Assembly: GCA_903933395.1 (NCBI GenBank) | Contig: CAIZKA010000172.1 | Coordinates: 1 to 22,447 of the forward strand | Length of the DNA stretch: 22,447 nucleotides | Direction of reading: 5' to 3' | From: an uncultured beta proteobacterium | GTDB taxonomy: Bacteria; Pseudomonadota; Gammaproteobacteria; Burkholderiales; Rhodocyclaceae | Shown here: positions 1-6,504 of the stretch, one piece after another | Layout: every line of letters starts with the position of its first letter | Position numbering within the stretch: position 1 is the stretch's first letter | The notes under the pieces: generated by a model | Database searches by the model: none | What the model was told of the DNA's origin: nothing | Seen by the model: only the letters and a program-made list of their open reading frames with translations | Position numbers and translations under genes: made by a program

Positions 1-129
1 CTGCCTTGTGCTCCGGATGTCTCGCAGGCCAACGGCGTTACCTATTACCGTTGCGGGCAGTATTACTACATGCGGGCCTTCAGCCCTGCCGGGCCGACCT
101 ATATGCCGGTGCAGCCGCCCGTCAAATGA
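1..129 (+). CDS. C-terminal end of a small, probably exported protein (partial)
   Basis: The first 42 codons of frame 1 are open and end in TGA at 127-129; the start lies outside the window. The visible part contains NGVTYYRCGQYYYMRAF followed by a proline-rich end (PTYMPVQPPVK). Short Tyr/Cys/Gly segments of the type NGVxYYxC are common in small secreted or lipoprotein-like proteins of beta- and gammaproteobacteria, so an envelope location is inferred, not shown. A good ribosome binding site for the next gene follows 19 bases later, so the two could be co-transcribed. No function can be given. It could also be a remnant, given the decayed genes just downstream. Confidence 0.5.
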   Translation: MPCAPDVSQANGVTYYRCGQYYYMRAFSPAGPTYMPVQPPVK

Positions 130-161
130 CACTGTCTGCGGTGTAATTCCGGGAGAAAACC

Positions 162-952
162 ATGGCAGCAGCTAACAAGATCAAGTGGGTGACAGGCATC
201 ACCGCCGCCCTCGTCGTTGTCGCTGCCATCGTCTTGTATCCCAAACTGGTCGTGACCCTGCCGGACGAAAGCGCCGGCGCCAGGGCGTTCACCTTCAAGG
301 ACGTGCGTGGTCACCGGTACACCGAGATTTTCCTCATCGGCGGGAGCGCGATCACCAAGGACCTCTAGGCGAACGTCTACACACCTGGGGCCTCAACGGC
401 GGCGCCACCACCGGGGATTCATGTCCCGCCGCGTTGCTGGACAAGGTCGATGTCAAGTCGGTCAAGGAGCAATACGGTGTGCTTGCCTCGTACAAGAACG
501 GCCCCCGCCTCTGGGCGCTGGACTGGATTGAGGTCGAGATGGGCAAGGAACTGGACTTCGGCGGCATGAAAGCACTCTGGGTGAACTGGCTGGACATGAA
601 GGGCATCAGCACAAAACCGGGTGAGGCCGCCTACAAGAACATCACCGTCGGGCGCCACACCAGGGTCGGCTTCGACAAGGGCAAGCAGGTGTTCATCCTG
701 GATGATCCGGCGGGTAACGCCTGGGCCATGAAGTCCTTCAGCCTCATCACCCATCCCGACCAGAAGTTCGAGGAGGCCGGGACCCTCGGCAACCGCCTGA
801 AACTCCCTCCGGGCTGGAAATTCCGGGCGCCGGTGCTCGAGCAGGACCTGATCCTCGCTCCGGACAAGGACGGCATCGCGCACATCACCCAGGATGACAT
901 CGGCAACACCTACGACCGCGTGGGCGGCCCCTACAGCAACTACAAGCCGTAG
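162..952 (+). pseudogene. Membrane-anchored protein of unknown function, broken by one frameshift
   Basis: Starts at ATG 162 after a strong ribosome binding site (GGGAGAAAA). The N-terminus is a typical signal anchor: Lys-rich residues 6-8, then a hydrophobic stretch over about residues 10-28. The frame stops at TAG 366-368, but homologous-looking sequence continues in the next frame from 368 to the TAG at 950-952 (HTWGLNGGATTG, then a long well-composed domain ending GGPYSNYKP). One missing base near 367 explains both the stop and the frame change: with it restored the text reads KDLYGERLHTWGLNGG and the protein would be about 263 residues. The C-terminal part is soluble, with two Trp-rich segments (LWALDWIEVEMG, LWVNWLDMKG). 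I do not recognise the family. It may be a real pseudogene or an assembly error. Confidence 0.6.
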
Positions 953-973
953 CGCTGACGGCGGTTCCTGAAA

Positions 974-1204
974 AGTCGGTGCCGGCGGTACGGCGCTTCA
1001 GGCCGGAAAGAAGCCCTGCCCAACGGCGCTACCTGGCGCTTCGCTACCGGCGTCCAGTATGTGCTGACGCCGCAGTCTGACCTGGGCCTGGCGATCGAAT
1101 ATGCGCGCTCGGATAGCAGTTCCTCGTCCGGTGCTGCCTTGAGCGGCGGTTACGACCACCCCGACATGGTGTTCATGGCCGTCAACTACTCGCATCGATT
1201 CTAG
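974..1204 (+). pseudogene. C-terminal remnant of an outer-membrane beta-barrel protein
   Basis: An open stretch in the frame ending with TAG 1202-1204 encodes, from about 1022, alternating hydrophobic/polar strands (TWRFATGVQYVLTP, DLGLAIEYARSDS, DMVFMAVNYSHRF). The last residue is Phe and the final strand alternates aromatic and hydrophobic residues, which is the signature recognised by the BAM complex in outer-membrane barrels. No start codon with a ribosome binding site and no signal peptide precede it, and the previous gene ends only 20 bases upstream of the open stretch. The rest of the barrel is therefore missing. It is read as a 5'-truncated remnant of about 60 barrel residues. The exact porin family cannot be named from three strands. 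Confidence 0.6.
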
Positions 1205-1286
1205 GATCGGCCGGGTAGAGGAGTTCCCGAAAGGACGCACCGCGCTGGCGCCGGCGACACGGCGATCCGGGCCGGCGCGGGTTCTC

Positions 1287-1823
1287 TCAGCGTCCGCACC
1301 TGGGCTGGATGCCGTCCGGTCCCACCAGATGCGGGTGTCGCCCGGTCGAGCGGACGTTGCCGGTGGTTCCATCGAACATCACATCGAAGAATTCCTGCAG
1401 GCTCCAGTCGTTGCAGGACAGCCAGGACCAGACGAGTTCGTTGCGGCGCGAGTAATACTCGGTCCATTCCGCTCCCGGCGGACCCAGCACGCGCAGCACC
1501 TCGTCCTGGCTCATTCCCGCCCGGATGCGCGCGAAATGGTCGGCGTCGAGCACCCGTTCGATGCGCTGCAGCCGTCCATCCGGTCCGACATATGCCATGA
1601 AAGTCTGCGTTCCCGCCGGGCCGCGCGGGTAAGCCAGTTGTTCGCTGCCGTCGGGATTCTTCCAGCGCAGCGCCGGTGCGCCCATGGAGGCGATGACCTC
1701 GGGGAGCGTGGAGGTGCCCGGTTTGAGATCGCTGCCGCCGTAGCCGGCGCAGCCGGACAACAGCAGTGTGCCGGCAAGCAGCAGCCCGCGCAGTCCTGCA
1801 AGCGGATTGCAATGCTCAGACAT
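1287..1823 (-). CDS. Lipoprotein with two BamE/SmpA-like repeats
   Basis: Predicted 178-residue lipoprotein. The N-terminus has a hydrophobic segment ending in a lipobox LLLSGC (Cys about 25), so signal peptidase II processing and membrane anchoring are expected; Ala at +2 favours the outer membrane. Two similar segments follow: one at about residues 38-62 (TLPEVIASMGAP, then LRWKNPDGSEQLAYP) and one at about 100-120 (RIRAGMSQDEVLRVLGPPG). The GMS..EV...LG.P pattern is the helix-helix start of BamE/SmpA/OmlA-type domains. BamE itself is about 110 residues and has one such domain, so this is a longer relative and not BamE. The in-frame TTG at 1829 was rejected in favour of ATG 1823. It lies 21 bases after the nucleotidyltransferase stop on the same strand and may be transcribed with it. 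Confidence 0.75.
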   Translation of the reverse strand: MSEHCNPLAGLRGLLLAGTLLLSGCAGYGGSDLKPGTSTLPEVIASMGAPALRWKNPDGSEQLAYPRGPAGTQTFMAYVGPDGRLQRIERVLDADHFARIRAGMSQDEVLRVLGPPGAEWTEYYSRRNELVWSWLSCNDWSLQEFFDVMFDGTTGNVRSTGRHPHLVGPDGIQPRCGR

Positions 1824-1844
1824 TCCCAACCTGATCTGGCGCCA

Positions 1845-2282
1845 TCACGGCAACTGTTCGAGATCGTCGATATCCCGCGGACGACCACTGGCGCGTTTGT
1901 TGGCCTTGAGGTCGGCGAGGCCGACAAAATGCAGCGTCAGCCCGTCATGATGGGTGGTTTCGCGATTGGGCCAGGCGGCGTCGAAATCCACCCCGTCGAT
2001 GTCGGTCAGCAGGTCGATGCGGAATGGCGGGTAGCCAAGTTGCACTACGTTCTCGGGGACCTCGAAATCCCGCTGCGAAAGCCCAGCGTCGCCAAACCCG
2101 AACCCGTTCAGCACGACCATCAGTCGTTGGGCATTTTCCGGACTTCGGCGGATCCAGATGTCGAGATCGCCGGTATGGCGCGGCCGACCATGCAGTGCCA
2201 TGGCATAGCCGCCCACCACGAGGTACTCAACCCCGTGAGCGTTTAATAACGCGACAAACTCTTTGAAGTCCCTGGCCAGCAT
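1845..2282 (-). CDS. Nucleotidyltransferase, MNT/AbiEii-like fold
   Basis: A 145-residue protein starting MLARDFKEFVALLNAHGVEY. The polymerase-beta-like nucleotidyltransferase signature is clear: VVGGYAMALHG (about residues 24-34) followed by TGDLDIWI (about 39-46), giving the GG...DxD metal and nucleotide site. The rest contains FRIDLLTDIDGVDF, supplying a likely third acidic residue, and ends with a Lys/Arg-rich helix (LADLKANKRASGRPRDIDDLEQL) typical of the family that includes AbiEii and many uncharacterised toxin-antitoxin-like nucleotidyltransferases. The long upstream open frame is not homologous-looking, so the ATG at 2282 was chosen. The gene overlaps the end of the small gene 2227-2415 by 56 bases in another frame, suggesting translational coupling. 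Whether this pair is a toxin-antitoxin or defence module is inference. Confidence 0.8.
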   Translation of the reverse strand: MLARDFKEFVALLNAHGVEYLVVGGYAMALHGRPRHTGDLDIWIRRSPENAQRLMVVLNGFGFGDAGLSQRDFEVPENVVQLGYPPFRIDLLTDIDGVDFDAAWPNRETTHHDGLTLHFVGLADLKANKRASGRPRDIDDLEQLP

Positions 2283-2415
2283 CTGGATGGGATTCCAGCC
2301 ACGCCTGGCGCAGCATTTCGACGGCGTCGAGGCGCTGCGAGGGAGATTGCGACAACCAGTACTCGGTGTCGCGCGGCTGTCGATGAAGCGGGTGGCGAGC
2401 CACAAACTTTTCCAT
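2227..2415 (-). CDS. Small protein partnered with the nucleotidyltransferase
   Basis: A 62-residue basic protein beginning MEKFVARHPLHRQPRDTEYW and ending in an Arg-rich tail. The pattern RDTEYWLSQSPSQRLDAVEMLRQ is one I recognise from small uncharacterised proteins found directly before MNT-type nucleotidyltransferase genes. Its 3' end overlaps the nucleotidyltransferase start by 56 bases, which points to coupled translation and a joint function. ATG 2415 was chosen because residues upstream of it in the open frame are acidic, low-complexity and unlike the conserved part; no strong ribosome binding site is visible there, so the start is uncertain. It may act as the partner of the enzyme, but no activity is demonstrated by the sequence. 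Confidence 0.65.
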   Translation of the reverse strand: MEKFVARHPLHRQPRDTEYWLSQSPSQRLDAVEMLRQAWLESHPDAGQGLQRVCRVIKRSRG

Positions 2416-2499
2416 GCGTTCATTGTAACCCGACAGGTCAGTGATAATGCTGCCATCAAGCGCCCCCGGGGCCTCCGCGTCGCCTCCGTTTTCGTCGTC

Positions 2500-2996
2500 C
2501 GGCCCCAACGTTTCGTCGCCCTGTGGCAGAACAACCCGCTCACCGATCGTGCTGGCGCGCAGGGCCACTTTGACGACCTGTGCGAACTGCTCGGCGTGGA
2601 CAAACTGAGCGACCCGGACCACTACTGCTTCGAGCGCGGCGCCGGCAAGGCCGGCCGCTGTGACTCAACCCGCCCGAGTGGGCGGACCGCATTCCGGAAA
2701 TCGTCCCCGGCTACCCCGAACGCATCGTCGCCAAACCCGGCCACGAGGCCGCTCTGAAGAAGCGCACCCTGACCGATCTTTACAATGCCCGTCCGGCCTG
2801 GCTCGACAATGCGCACAAGGCGCTCGACGCCGCGGTCGCCGCCGCCTGTGGCTGGGGCGACTGCACGCCCGCCATGCCCGACGAGGAGATCCTGCGCCGC
2901 TTACTGGCGCTGAACCTCGAGAAAGCGCCCAGCCGAAATAAGCGCCGTACCGCCGGCGCCGACTTTTGCTGCCAGGGGCAGCATGGCGTGACGTAG
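2500..2996 (+). pseudogene. Internally deleted MmeI/YeeA-like DNA methyltransferase
   Basis: Two pieces of one large protein family are fused here. Frame 1 (2500 to about 2658) encodes RPQRFVALWQNNPLTDRAGA, then HFDDLCELLG and YCFERGAGKAG, the start of class I SAM-dependent DNA methyltransferases of the MmeI/YeeA type. Frame 3 (about 2664-2996) encodes LNPPEWADRIPEIVPGYPER, then ALKKRTLTDLYNARPAWLDN and AHKALDAAVAAACGWGD, the characteristic C-terminus of the same family. Full-length members are about 900 residues; the middle, including the SAM-binding and NPPF catalytic motifs, is absent. The join near 2658 changes frame, and a TGA (2661-2663) precedes the second part. No plausible start codon precedes the first part. 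It is a dead remnant of a modification or BREX/DISARM-like enzyme. Confidence 0.8.
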
Positions 2997-3010
2997 CACC
3001 GATGTGCTAC
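2993..3010. promoter_or_regulatory. Palindromic operator of the toxin-antitoxin operon
   Basis: A perfect inverted repeat, GTAGCAC-cgat-GTGCTAC, lies 33 bases before the antitoxin ATG. Ribbon-helix-helix antitoxins typically bind short inverted repeats over their own promoter. A -10-like TACAGT overlaps the right arm (3008-3013). The stop codon of the methyltransferase remnant lies inside the left arm. Autoregulation by the antitoxin is inferred from position and symmetry. Confidence 0.6.
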
Positions 3011-3043
3011 AGTGAGCGGGTGTTTCAACCTTTGGAGAAAGCC

Positions 3044-3328
3044 ATGTCCACCACAACCATACGCATGCCGGAAGACCTGAAAGCCCGCGTCGCGACGGCG
3101 GCGAAACGTTCCGGCACAACCGCGCACGGTTTCATTCTCGCGGCCATTGCGGAAAAGGCGGCGCAGGAGGAACTGCGCGCCGATTTCGACGCGGTTGCAG
3201 AGGATCGCTATGCCAATATCGTTGCCTCCGGAAAGACGATTCCATGGCAGGAAATGCGTGGCTACCTCGAAGACCGTGTCGCCGGAAAAGTAGTAAAGCG
3301 TCCCGTAGCGCGAAAATTGGCACGCTGA
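3044..3328 (+). CDS. Ribbon-helix-helix antitoxin
   Basis: A 94-residue protein starting at ATG 3044 with GGAGAAA placed 3 bases upstream. The N-terminus MSTTTIRMPEDLKARVATAA is a classic ribbon-helix-helix domain: a short beta strand (TTIRMP) for DNA contact followed by two helices (to about residue 48). The C-terminal half is acidic to mixed (AEDRYANIVASGKTIPWQEM, then RGYLEDRVAGK) as expected for a toxin-wrapping segment in CopG/ParD/RelB-type antitoxins. The toxin gene starts 2 bases after its stop. Expected role: neutralise the ParE/RelE-like toxin and repress the operon through the palindrome at 2993-3010. Family assignment is firm; pairing is inferred from gene order. Confidence 0.88.
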   Translation: MSTTTIRMPEDLKARVATAAKRSGTTAHGFILAAIAEKAAQEELRADFDAVAEDRYANIVASGKTIPWQEMRGYLEDRVAGKVVKRPVARKLAR

Positions 3329-3330
3329 CA

Positions 3331-3642
3331 ATGTCAGGCATCGAATTGGCAGCGGAGATCGGGGACGATTTCGATCGCATCCTCGATCACCTTGCCAAGT
3401 ATCAGGTTGAAAATCCCGGGCTGCGCATCCGGGAGATCATCGAGGCGCTCAACGTGCTGGAGCACAACCCCCTGATTGGCCGTCCGGTCAATAACGACAA
3501 GCGAGAGCTGGTGATCGGTCGTCGCTCGCACGGCTATGTGGCCCTGTACCGTTACGTTGCCAAAGTCGATACCGTTTTTGTTCTTGCCGTGCGTAGCCAG
3601 CGAGAAGCAGGCTATGCGGAGCGAGGTGGCCAACGGCCATAA
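3331..3642 (+). CDS. RelE/ParE-family toxin
   Basis: A 103-residue protein whose ATG lies 2 bases after the antitoxin stop. It has the RelE/ParE order of elements: two N-terminal helices (IGDDFDRILDHLAKYQ; LRIREIIEALNVLEHNPLIG), then a beta sheet carrying RELVIGRRSHGYVALYRYVA and DTVFVLAVRSQREAGY. The helix-then-RP(V/I)..ELVIG..GYVALYR pattern is typical of ParE/RelE superfamily toxins, which poison gyrase (ParE) or cleave ribosome-bound mRNA (RelE); the sequence alone does not decide between these. The first ATG of the open frame (3244) lies inside the antitoxin and was rejected. The longer upstream frame and the good antitoxin support an intact type II module. Confidence 0.88.
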   Translation: MSGIELAAEIGDDFDRILDHLAKYQVENPGLRIREIIEALNVLEHNPLIGRPVNNDKRELVIGRRSHGYVALYRYVAKVDTVFVLAVRSQREAGYAERGGQRP

Positions 3643-3726
3643 AGGACGCTCGCAATTTTCTTCCTGGCACGCTCCCGGGAGTGATTTAGGGACTCGCTGC
3701 ATACGCCGTTACACCGGCGAAAGAAC

Positions 3727-3805
3727 GTCACCCCGGACTTCGATCCGGGACTGGTGTCCAGTTCCATGGTTCTTTCTTCTGGATTCCGGCGTTCGCCGGA
3801 ATGAC
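3727..3805. repeat. REP-like palindromic element R1
   Basis: Left part has a CCCGGA...TCCGGG hairpin and ends CTGGTGTCCAG (3727-3761). The right part (3779-3805) is CTGGATTCCGGCG plus its mirror TTCGCCGGAATGAC. Same family as the elements at 4771, 14615, 16418 and 20023. It lies between two convergent genes, where it could also act as a transcription barrier. Confidence 0.75.
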
Positions 3806-3891
3806 GACAACGCTTGGCGCGGCAATCAACCGGTACTTGGCCCGCAGCTGGGCAGGCGCGACTGCGCACCTGTCCAGCTGAGATGGCGAAC

Positions 3892-4230
3892 TCAGCGTGC
3901 GGGAGCGGCCGGCGGAACGATGATCACGGTATCGCCGCCGGTCTTGCCGGGCGCGCCCTTTGCGCCGGCGTCACCGGTGGCTCCGGTATCGCCCGTGGCA
4001 CCCGTAGCGCCGGTATAGCCGGGCGATCCCTTTGCGCCGGTATCTCCGGTCGATCCGGTCGATCCGGGGGCGCCGGTATAGCCGGTCGATCCGGTTGCGC
4101 CCGTAGCGCCTGCCGGGCCGGCCGGACCGGGAACGGTAACCACGACCGGTACCGCCGCGGGGGCCTGCCTGTCACAGGCGCTCAGCGCCACGACCATCAG
4201 TGCTGCGGAAAATACCATCGAATACTTCAT
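3892..4230 (-). CDS. Collagen-like repeat lipoprotein
   Basis: A 112-residue protein with a signal peptide (MKYSMVFSAALMVVALSAC) ending in the lipobox LSAC, so it should be a lipoprotein. Asp follows the Cys; in enterobacteria Asp at +2 keeps lipoproteins in the inner membrane, though the rule is weaker elsewhere. After a short spacer come 21 uninterrupted Gly-X-Y triplets (about residues 34-97), rich in GAT, GST and GDT, then a TVIIVPPAAPAR tail. Thr in the Y position replaces hydroxyproline in many bacterial collagen-like proteins. A trimeric triple helix on the cell envelope is expected. ATG 4230 has the ribosome binding site GGAAGGAA; the in-frame TTG two codons earlier was rejected. No partner gene is adjacent. 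Confidence 0.85.
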   Translation of the reverse strand: MKYSMVFSAALMVVALSACDRQAPAAVPVVVTVPGPAGPAGATGATGSTGYTGAPGSTGSTGDTGAKGSPGYTGATGATGDTGATGDAGAKGAPGKTGGDTVIIVPPAAPAR

Positions 4231-4532
4231 GATCAATTCCTTCCAAAACGTTTGACGGCAATGGCCGATGCGGACAAATTCATGCCGCCCGGAGCTGCAG
4301 CCGGAAGTTAGGCAGTATCCGTTTGCCGGTCTGTGCGTTGCAACACCGAAGGAAGCAGGCGACCGGTCGCCCTGCCTGACTTGGCTGTCAGGCCTTGCCT
4401 AGCCGCGGTTCCGGAAAATGCCGCGCCTGTGTGCGGAAGCGAACGAAGCCCGCCGGGTTTTGGGTGTAAACATCGTCCCACGCACTTCAATTCTTTCCTC
4501 ACAACCGGACGCAAGTCCAGGGAGCGATCATC
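4231..4532. other. Divergent intergenic region with two hairpins
   Basis: This 302-base gap separates the collagen-like lipoprotein gene from the DUF3185-like gene. No credible coding frame is visible. It holds a perfect 14-base palindrome GGCGACCGGTCGCC at 4358-4371 (nearly extended to 21 bases with one bulge) and, two bases later, a hairpin GCCTGAC-ttggct-GTCAGGC at 4374-4393. No T-run follows either, so they are not ordinary terminators. Confidence 0.5.
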
Positions 4533-4724
4533 ATGAAACCAATTCTTCTCATCGGCATCGTGCTGATCGTCCTCGGTGGTGCCGTTCTCGGTTACGAGCA
4601 ATACAGCTACACGACCCGGGAACAGGTTCTGCAGATCGGGTCGATCACGGCGATGGCCGAAAAGACCCCCGTCGTTTCGCTGCCGCCGCTGCTGGGCTGG
4701 TCGGCGCTGGGCAAAAAGGACTGA
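4533..4724 (+). CDS. Small DUF3185-like membrane protein
   Basis: A 63-residue protein starting at ATG 4533 after AGGGAG. It begins with a transmembrane helix (MKPILLIGIVLIVLGGAVLG) followed by YEQYSYTTREQVLQIGSITA and EKTPVVSLPPLLGWSALG. The order helix, YTTRE, IGS/PL, then LPP(L/I)LG matches the DUF3185 family of small inner-membrane proteins of unknown function. Family members usually run on into a second hydrophobic helix after LPPxLG; here the protein stops almost immediately (SALGKKD), so the second helix is lost or very short. That may be a truncation or a small frameshift near the 3' end. No operon partner is evident. Confidence 0.65.
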   Translation: MKPILLIGIVLIVLGGAVLGYEQYSYTTREQVLQIGSITAMAEKTPVVSLPPLLGWSALGKKD

Positions 4725-4770
4725 AGCTGCAAGGTGAGCTAACCGGCTTCTCGCGCTCCCATCCTTGTGC

Positions 4771-4843
4771 GTCATTCCGGCGAAAGCCGGAATCCAGAGC
4801 GCATGGCCGAGAACCCCTGGATTCCGGCATTCGCCGGAATGAC
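4771..4843. repeat. REP-like palindromic element R2
   Basis: The clearest copy of the family. The left arm starts GTCATTCCGGCGAAAGCCGG and ends AATCCAG (4771-4797). The right arm is its near-perfect mirror, CTGGATTCCGGCATTCGCCG to GGAATGAC (4817-4843). Each arm is itself a small hairpin, so the whole forms a nested cruciform. It lies between the convergent 3' ends of the DUF3185-like gene and hflX. Confidence 0.85.
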
Positions 4844-4965
4844 GGACGAAAGGCGCCGGAATTTGCCACCTGTGCAGATCAGTTGAGTTTCATGTGTGCT
4901 GTTGACGCAGCGATCACCGTGGCGCCGGCGCCAGCGCTATGCGTCCCTGCGGGAACTCTTCGTCT

Positions 4966-6321
4966 TCAGTCCCGGGCAAACTGCTCGCAGAGCTTCCTCA
5001 CCGCCTCGCTGTCGCCGCGAACCCGCAGGAAGGCGCCTTTCTCGTCGGCGCGTTCCTCCAGTACCTCGCAGCTGGCGAAGATGGCTCCGCGCTGCTGCTG
5101 CGCAGACCATGGCAGGAACAGCTCGGCCTCGACCAGGTCCTGGCGGAAAAACCCGACGATCGCCTCGCGCAGCAAGGCCACGTCGTCGGCACGGCGCGCG
5201 CTCATGACGATGCAGTCAGGATAGGCCGCGCGCAGCGCTGTTTCGCGTGCGGCTTGCGCCGCCGCGTCGCCGCGGTTATCTACATTGTCGATCTTGTTGA
5301 AGATGCGCAGGCGCGGCACGTCCTGGGCGCCGATCTCGGCCAGCACCTTGTCGGTGACCGCCAGTTGCCGTTCGAAGCCGGGATCGCTGGCGTCGATGAC
5401 GTGGAGCAGCAGCGAGGCATCGAGCGCCTCTTCGAGCGTCGACTTGAACGAGGCGACGAGTCCGTGCGGCAGGTTCTTGATGAAGCCGACGGTGTCGCTG
5501 AGCAGCACGCGCGGCCGGCTTTCGGGCTGCAGCGCCCGCACGGTGGTGTCGAGCGTGGCGAAGAGCTTGTTTTCGACCAGAACATCGCTGCCGGTCAGCG
5601 CGCGCATCAGGGTGGACTTGCCGGCGTTGGTGTAGCCGACCAGGGCCACGTTGGCGCCGCCCTTGCGCTCCTGCCGGCGCGCGCGCTGCGTCTTGCGCTC
5701 GGCATCCATGGCGATGATTTCCTGCTGCAGGGCGGCGATCTGGTCGCGGATCTTGCGCCGGTCCAGCTCGGTGTGCGATTCGCCGGCGCCGCGCCCGCCG
5801 GTGCCGCTGCGCTGCCGTCCCTGCGGCCCGGCGAGCTTGGCCGCCTCGCGCAGGCGCGGCGCCATGTAGCCCAGGCGCGCGATCTCGACCTGCGCCCGCG
5901 CGGCGCGCGAGGTGGCGTGGCGGTGGAATATCTCGAGGATGACCATGGTGCGGTCCACGACCTCGCAGCCGACTTCCTTTTCCAGGTTGCGCGCCTGCGA
6001 GGGCGAGATTTCGTGGTCGACGAAAATGGCCTCGATCCTGCCGGCCTCGGGGTCGGCGTGCAGGGGTTTCTCGAAGGCGCCGGGCGCGGGTTCGCTATCG
6101 ACGAAGGTGCGTATCTCCTCGCGCTTGCCGGTGCCCATGTAGGCCGTTGAATCGAAGCTGGAGCGCTTCTGGGTGAAGGTGGCGACGATCTCGAAACCCA
6201 GGGTCTTGGCCAGGTCGCGCAGTTCGGCCAGCGAGGCCTCGAACTCGACGTCGCTGACCTTGGGCAGTTGCACGGCCGCGACGATGGCGGGTATGGGTTT
6301 GTCTTTGGCTTCCTTGCGCAT
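4966..6321 (-). CDS. hflX: GTPase HflX
   Basis: About 451 residues from ATG 6321. HflX is a ribosome-associated GTPase that splits stalled or hibernating 70S ribosomes, notably under heat stress. The N-terminal HflX domain (SLAELRDLAKTLGFEIVATF, then SPSQARNLEKEVGCEVVDRT and ILEIFHRHATSRAARAQVE) leads through a basic coiled coil to a G domain: G1 GYTNAGKST, G2 region with ATLDTT, G3 DTVGFI and G4 NKID are all present, with a C-terminal HflX extension. The open frame extends to ATG 6396, but the extra 25 residues are unlike the family, so 6321 is preferred; neither start has a clear ribosome binding site. It is not next to hfq or hflKC, unlike the usual arrangement, so a second hflX elsewhere in the genome is possible. 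Confidence 0.92.
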   Translation of the reverse strand: MRKEAKDKPIPAIVAAVQLPKVSDVEFEASLAELRDLAKTLGFEIVATFTQKRSSFDSTAYMGTGKREEIRTFVDSEPAPGAFEKPLHADPEAGRIEAIFVDHEISPSQARNLEKEVGCEVVDRTMVILEIFHRHATSRAARAQVEIARLGYMAPRLREAAKLAGPQGRQRSGTGGRGAGESHTELDRRKIRDQIAALQQEIIAMDAERKTQRARRQERKGGANVALVGYTNAGKSTLMRALTGSDVLVENKLFATLDTTVRALQPESRPRVLLSDTVGFIKNLPHGLVASFKSTLEEALDASLLLHVIDASDPGFERQLAVTDKVLAEIGAQDVPRLRIFNKIDNVDNRGDAAAQAARETALRAAYPDCIVMSARRADDVALLREAIVGFFRQDLVEAELFLPWSAQQQRGAIFASCEVLEERADEKGAFLRVRGDSEAVRKLCEQFARD

Positions 6322-6415
6322 TCGGGGCGGGCGGTTCTCGGGTGGGTGAAGGCGGATGTTACCCGTCAATACGGCGGAACCGGCTGCCATTTCCATGGCC
6401 GGATGATTTCGACTT

Positions 6416-6457
6416 AATTGATGATGATCAATTGGCGTGGCGCTCTGCTGGTATCAA
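6416..6457 (+). promoter_or_regulatory. FNR/ANR box with class II promoter geometry
   Basis: Positions 6418-6431 read TTGAT-gatg-ATCAA, an exact match to the FNR/ANR consensus, inside a longer palindrome AATTGAT/ATCAATT. A -10-like TATCAA sits at 6452-6457. A start site about 7 bases later would put the box centre (6424.5) near -41, the class II FNR position. The downstream cytochrome gene begins at 6505. Confidence 0.75.
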
Positions 6458-6504
6458 ATGGAGTGGTCTCAGATTGACGCAACTCTTTCAAGCAGGAGTC
6501 CAAA

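Noticed and set aside
1845..2603. 252-codon version of the nucleotidyltransferase
   Set aside because: The first 107 residues are Arg/Ser-rich and overlap the partner gene in another frame; the conserved domain starts at ATG 2282.
2660..2941. Plus-strand 93-codon frame inside the methyltransferase remnant
   Set aside because: Arg-rich out-of-frame shadow; the homologous frame is the one ending at 2996.
3924..4175. Minus-strand Pro/Arg-rich frame over the collagen-like gene
   Set aside because: Frame-shifted reading of the Gly-X-Y repeat without a signal peptide or start context.
4939..6150. Plus-strand open frame of 403 codons over hflX
   Set aside because: Antisense to a complete HflX with G1, G3 and G4 motifs.
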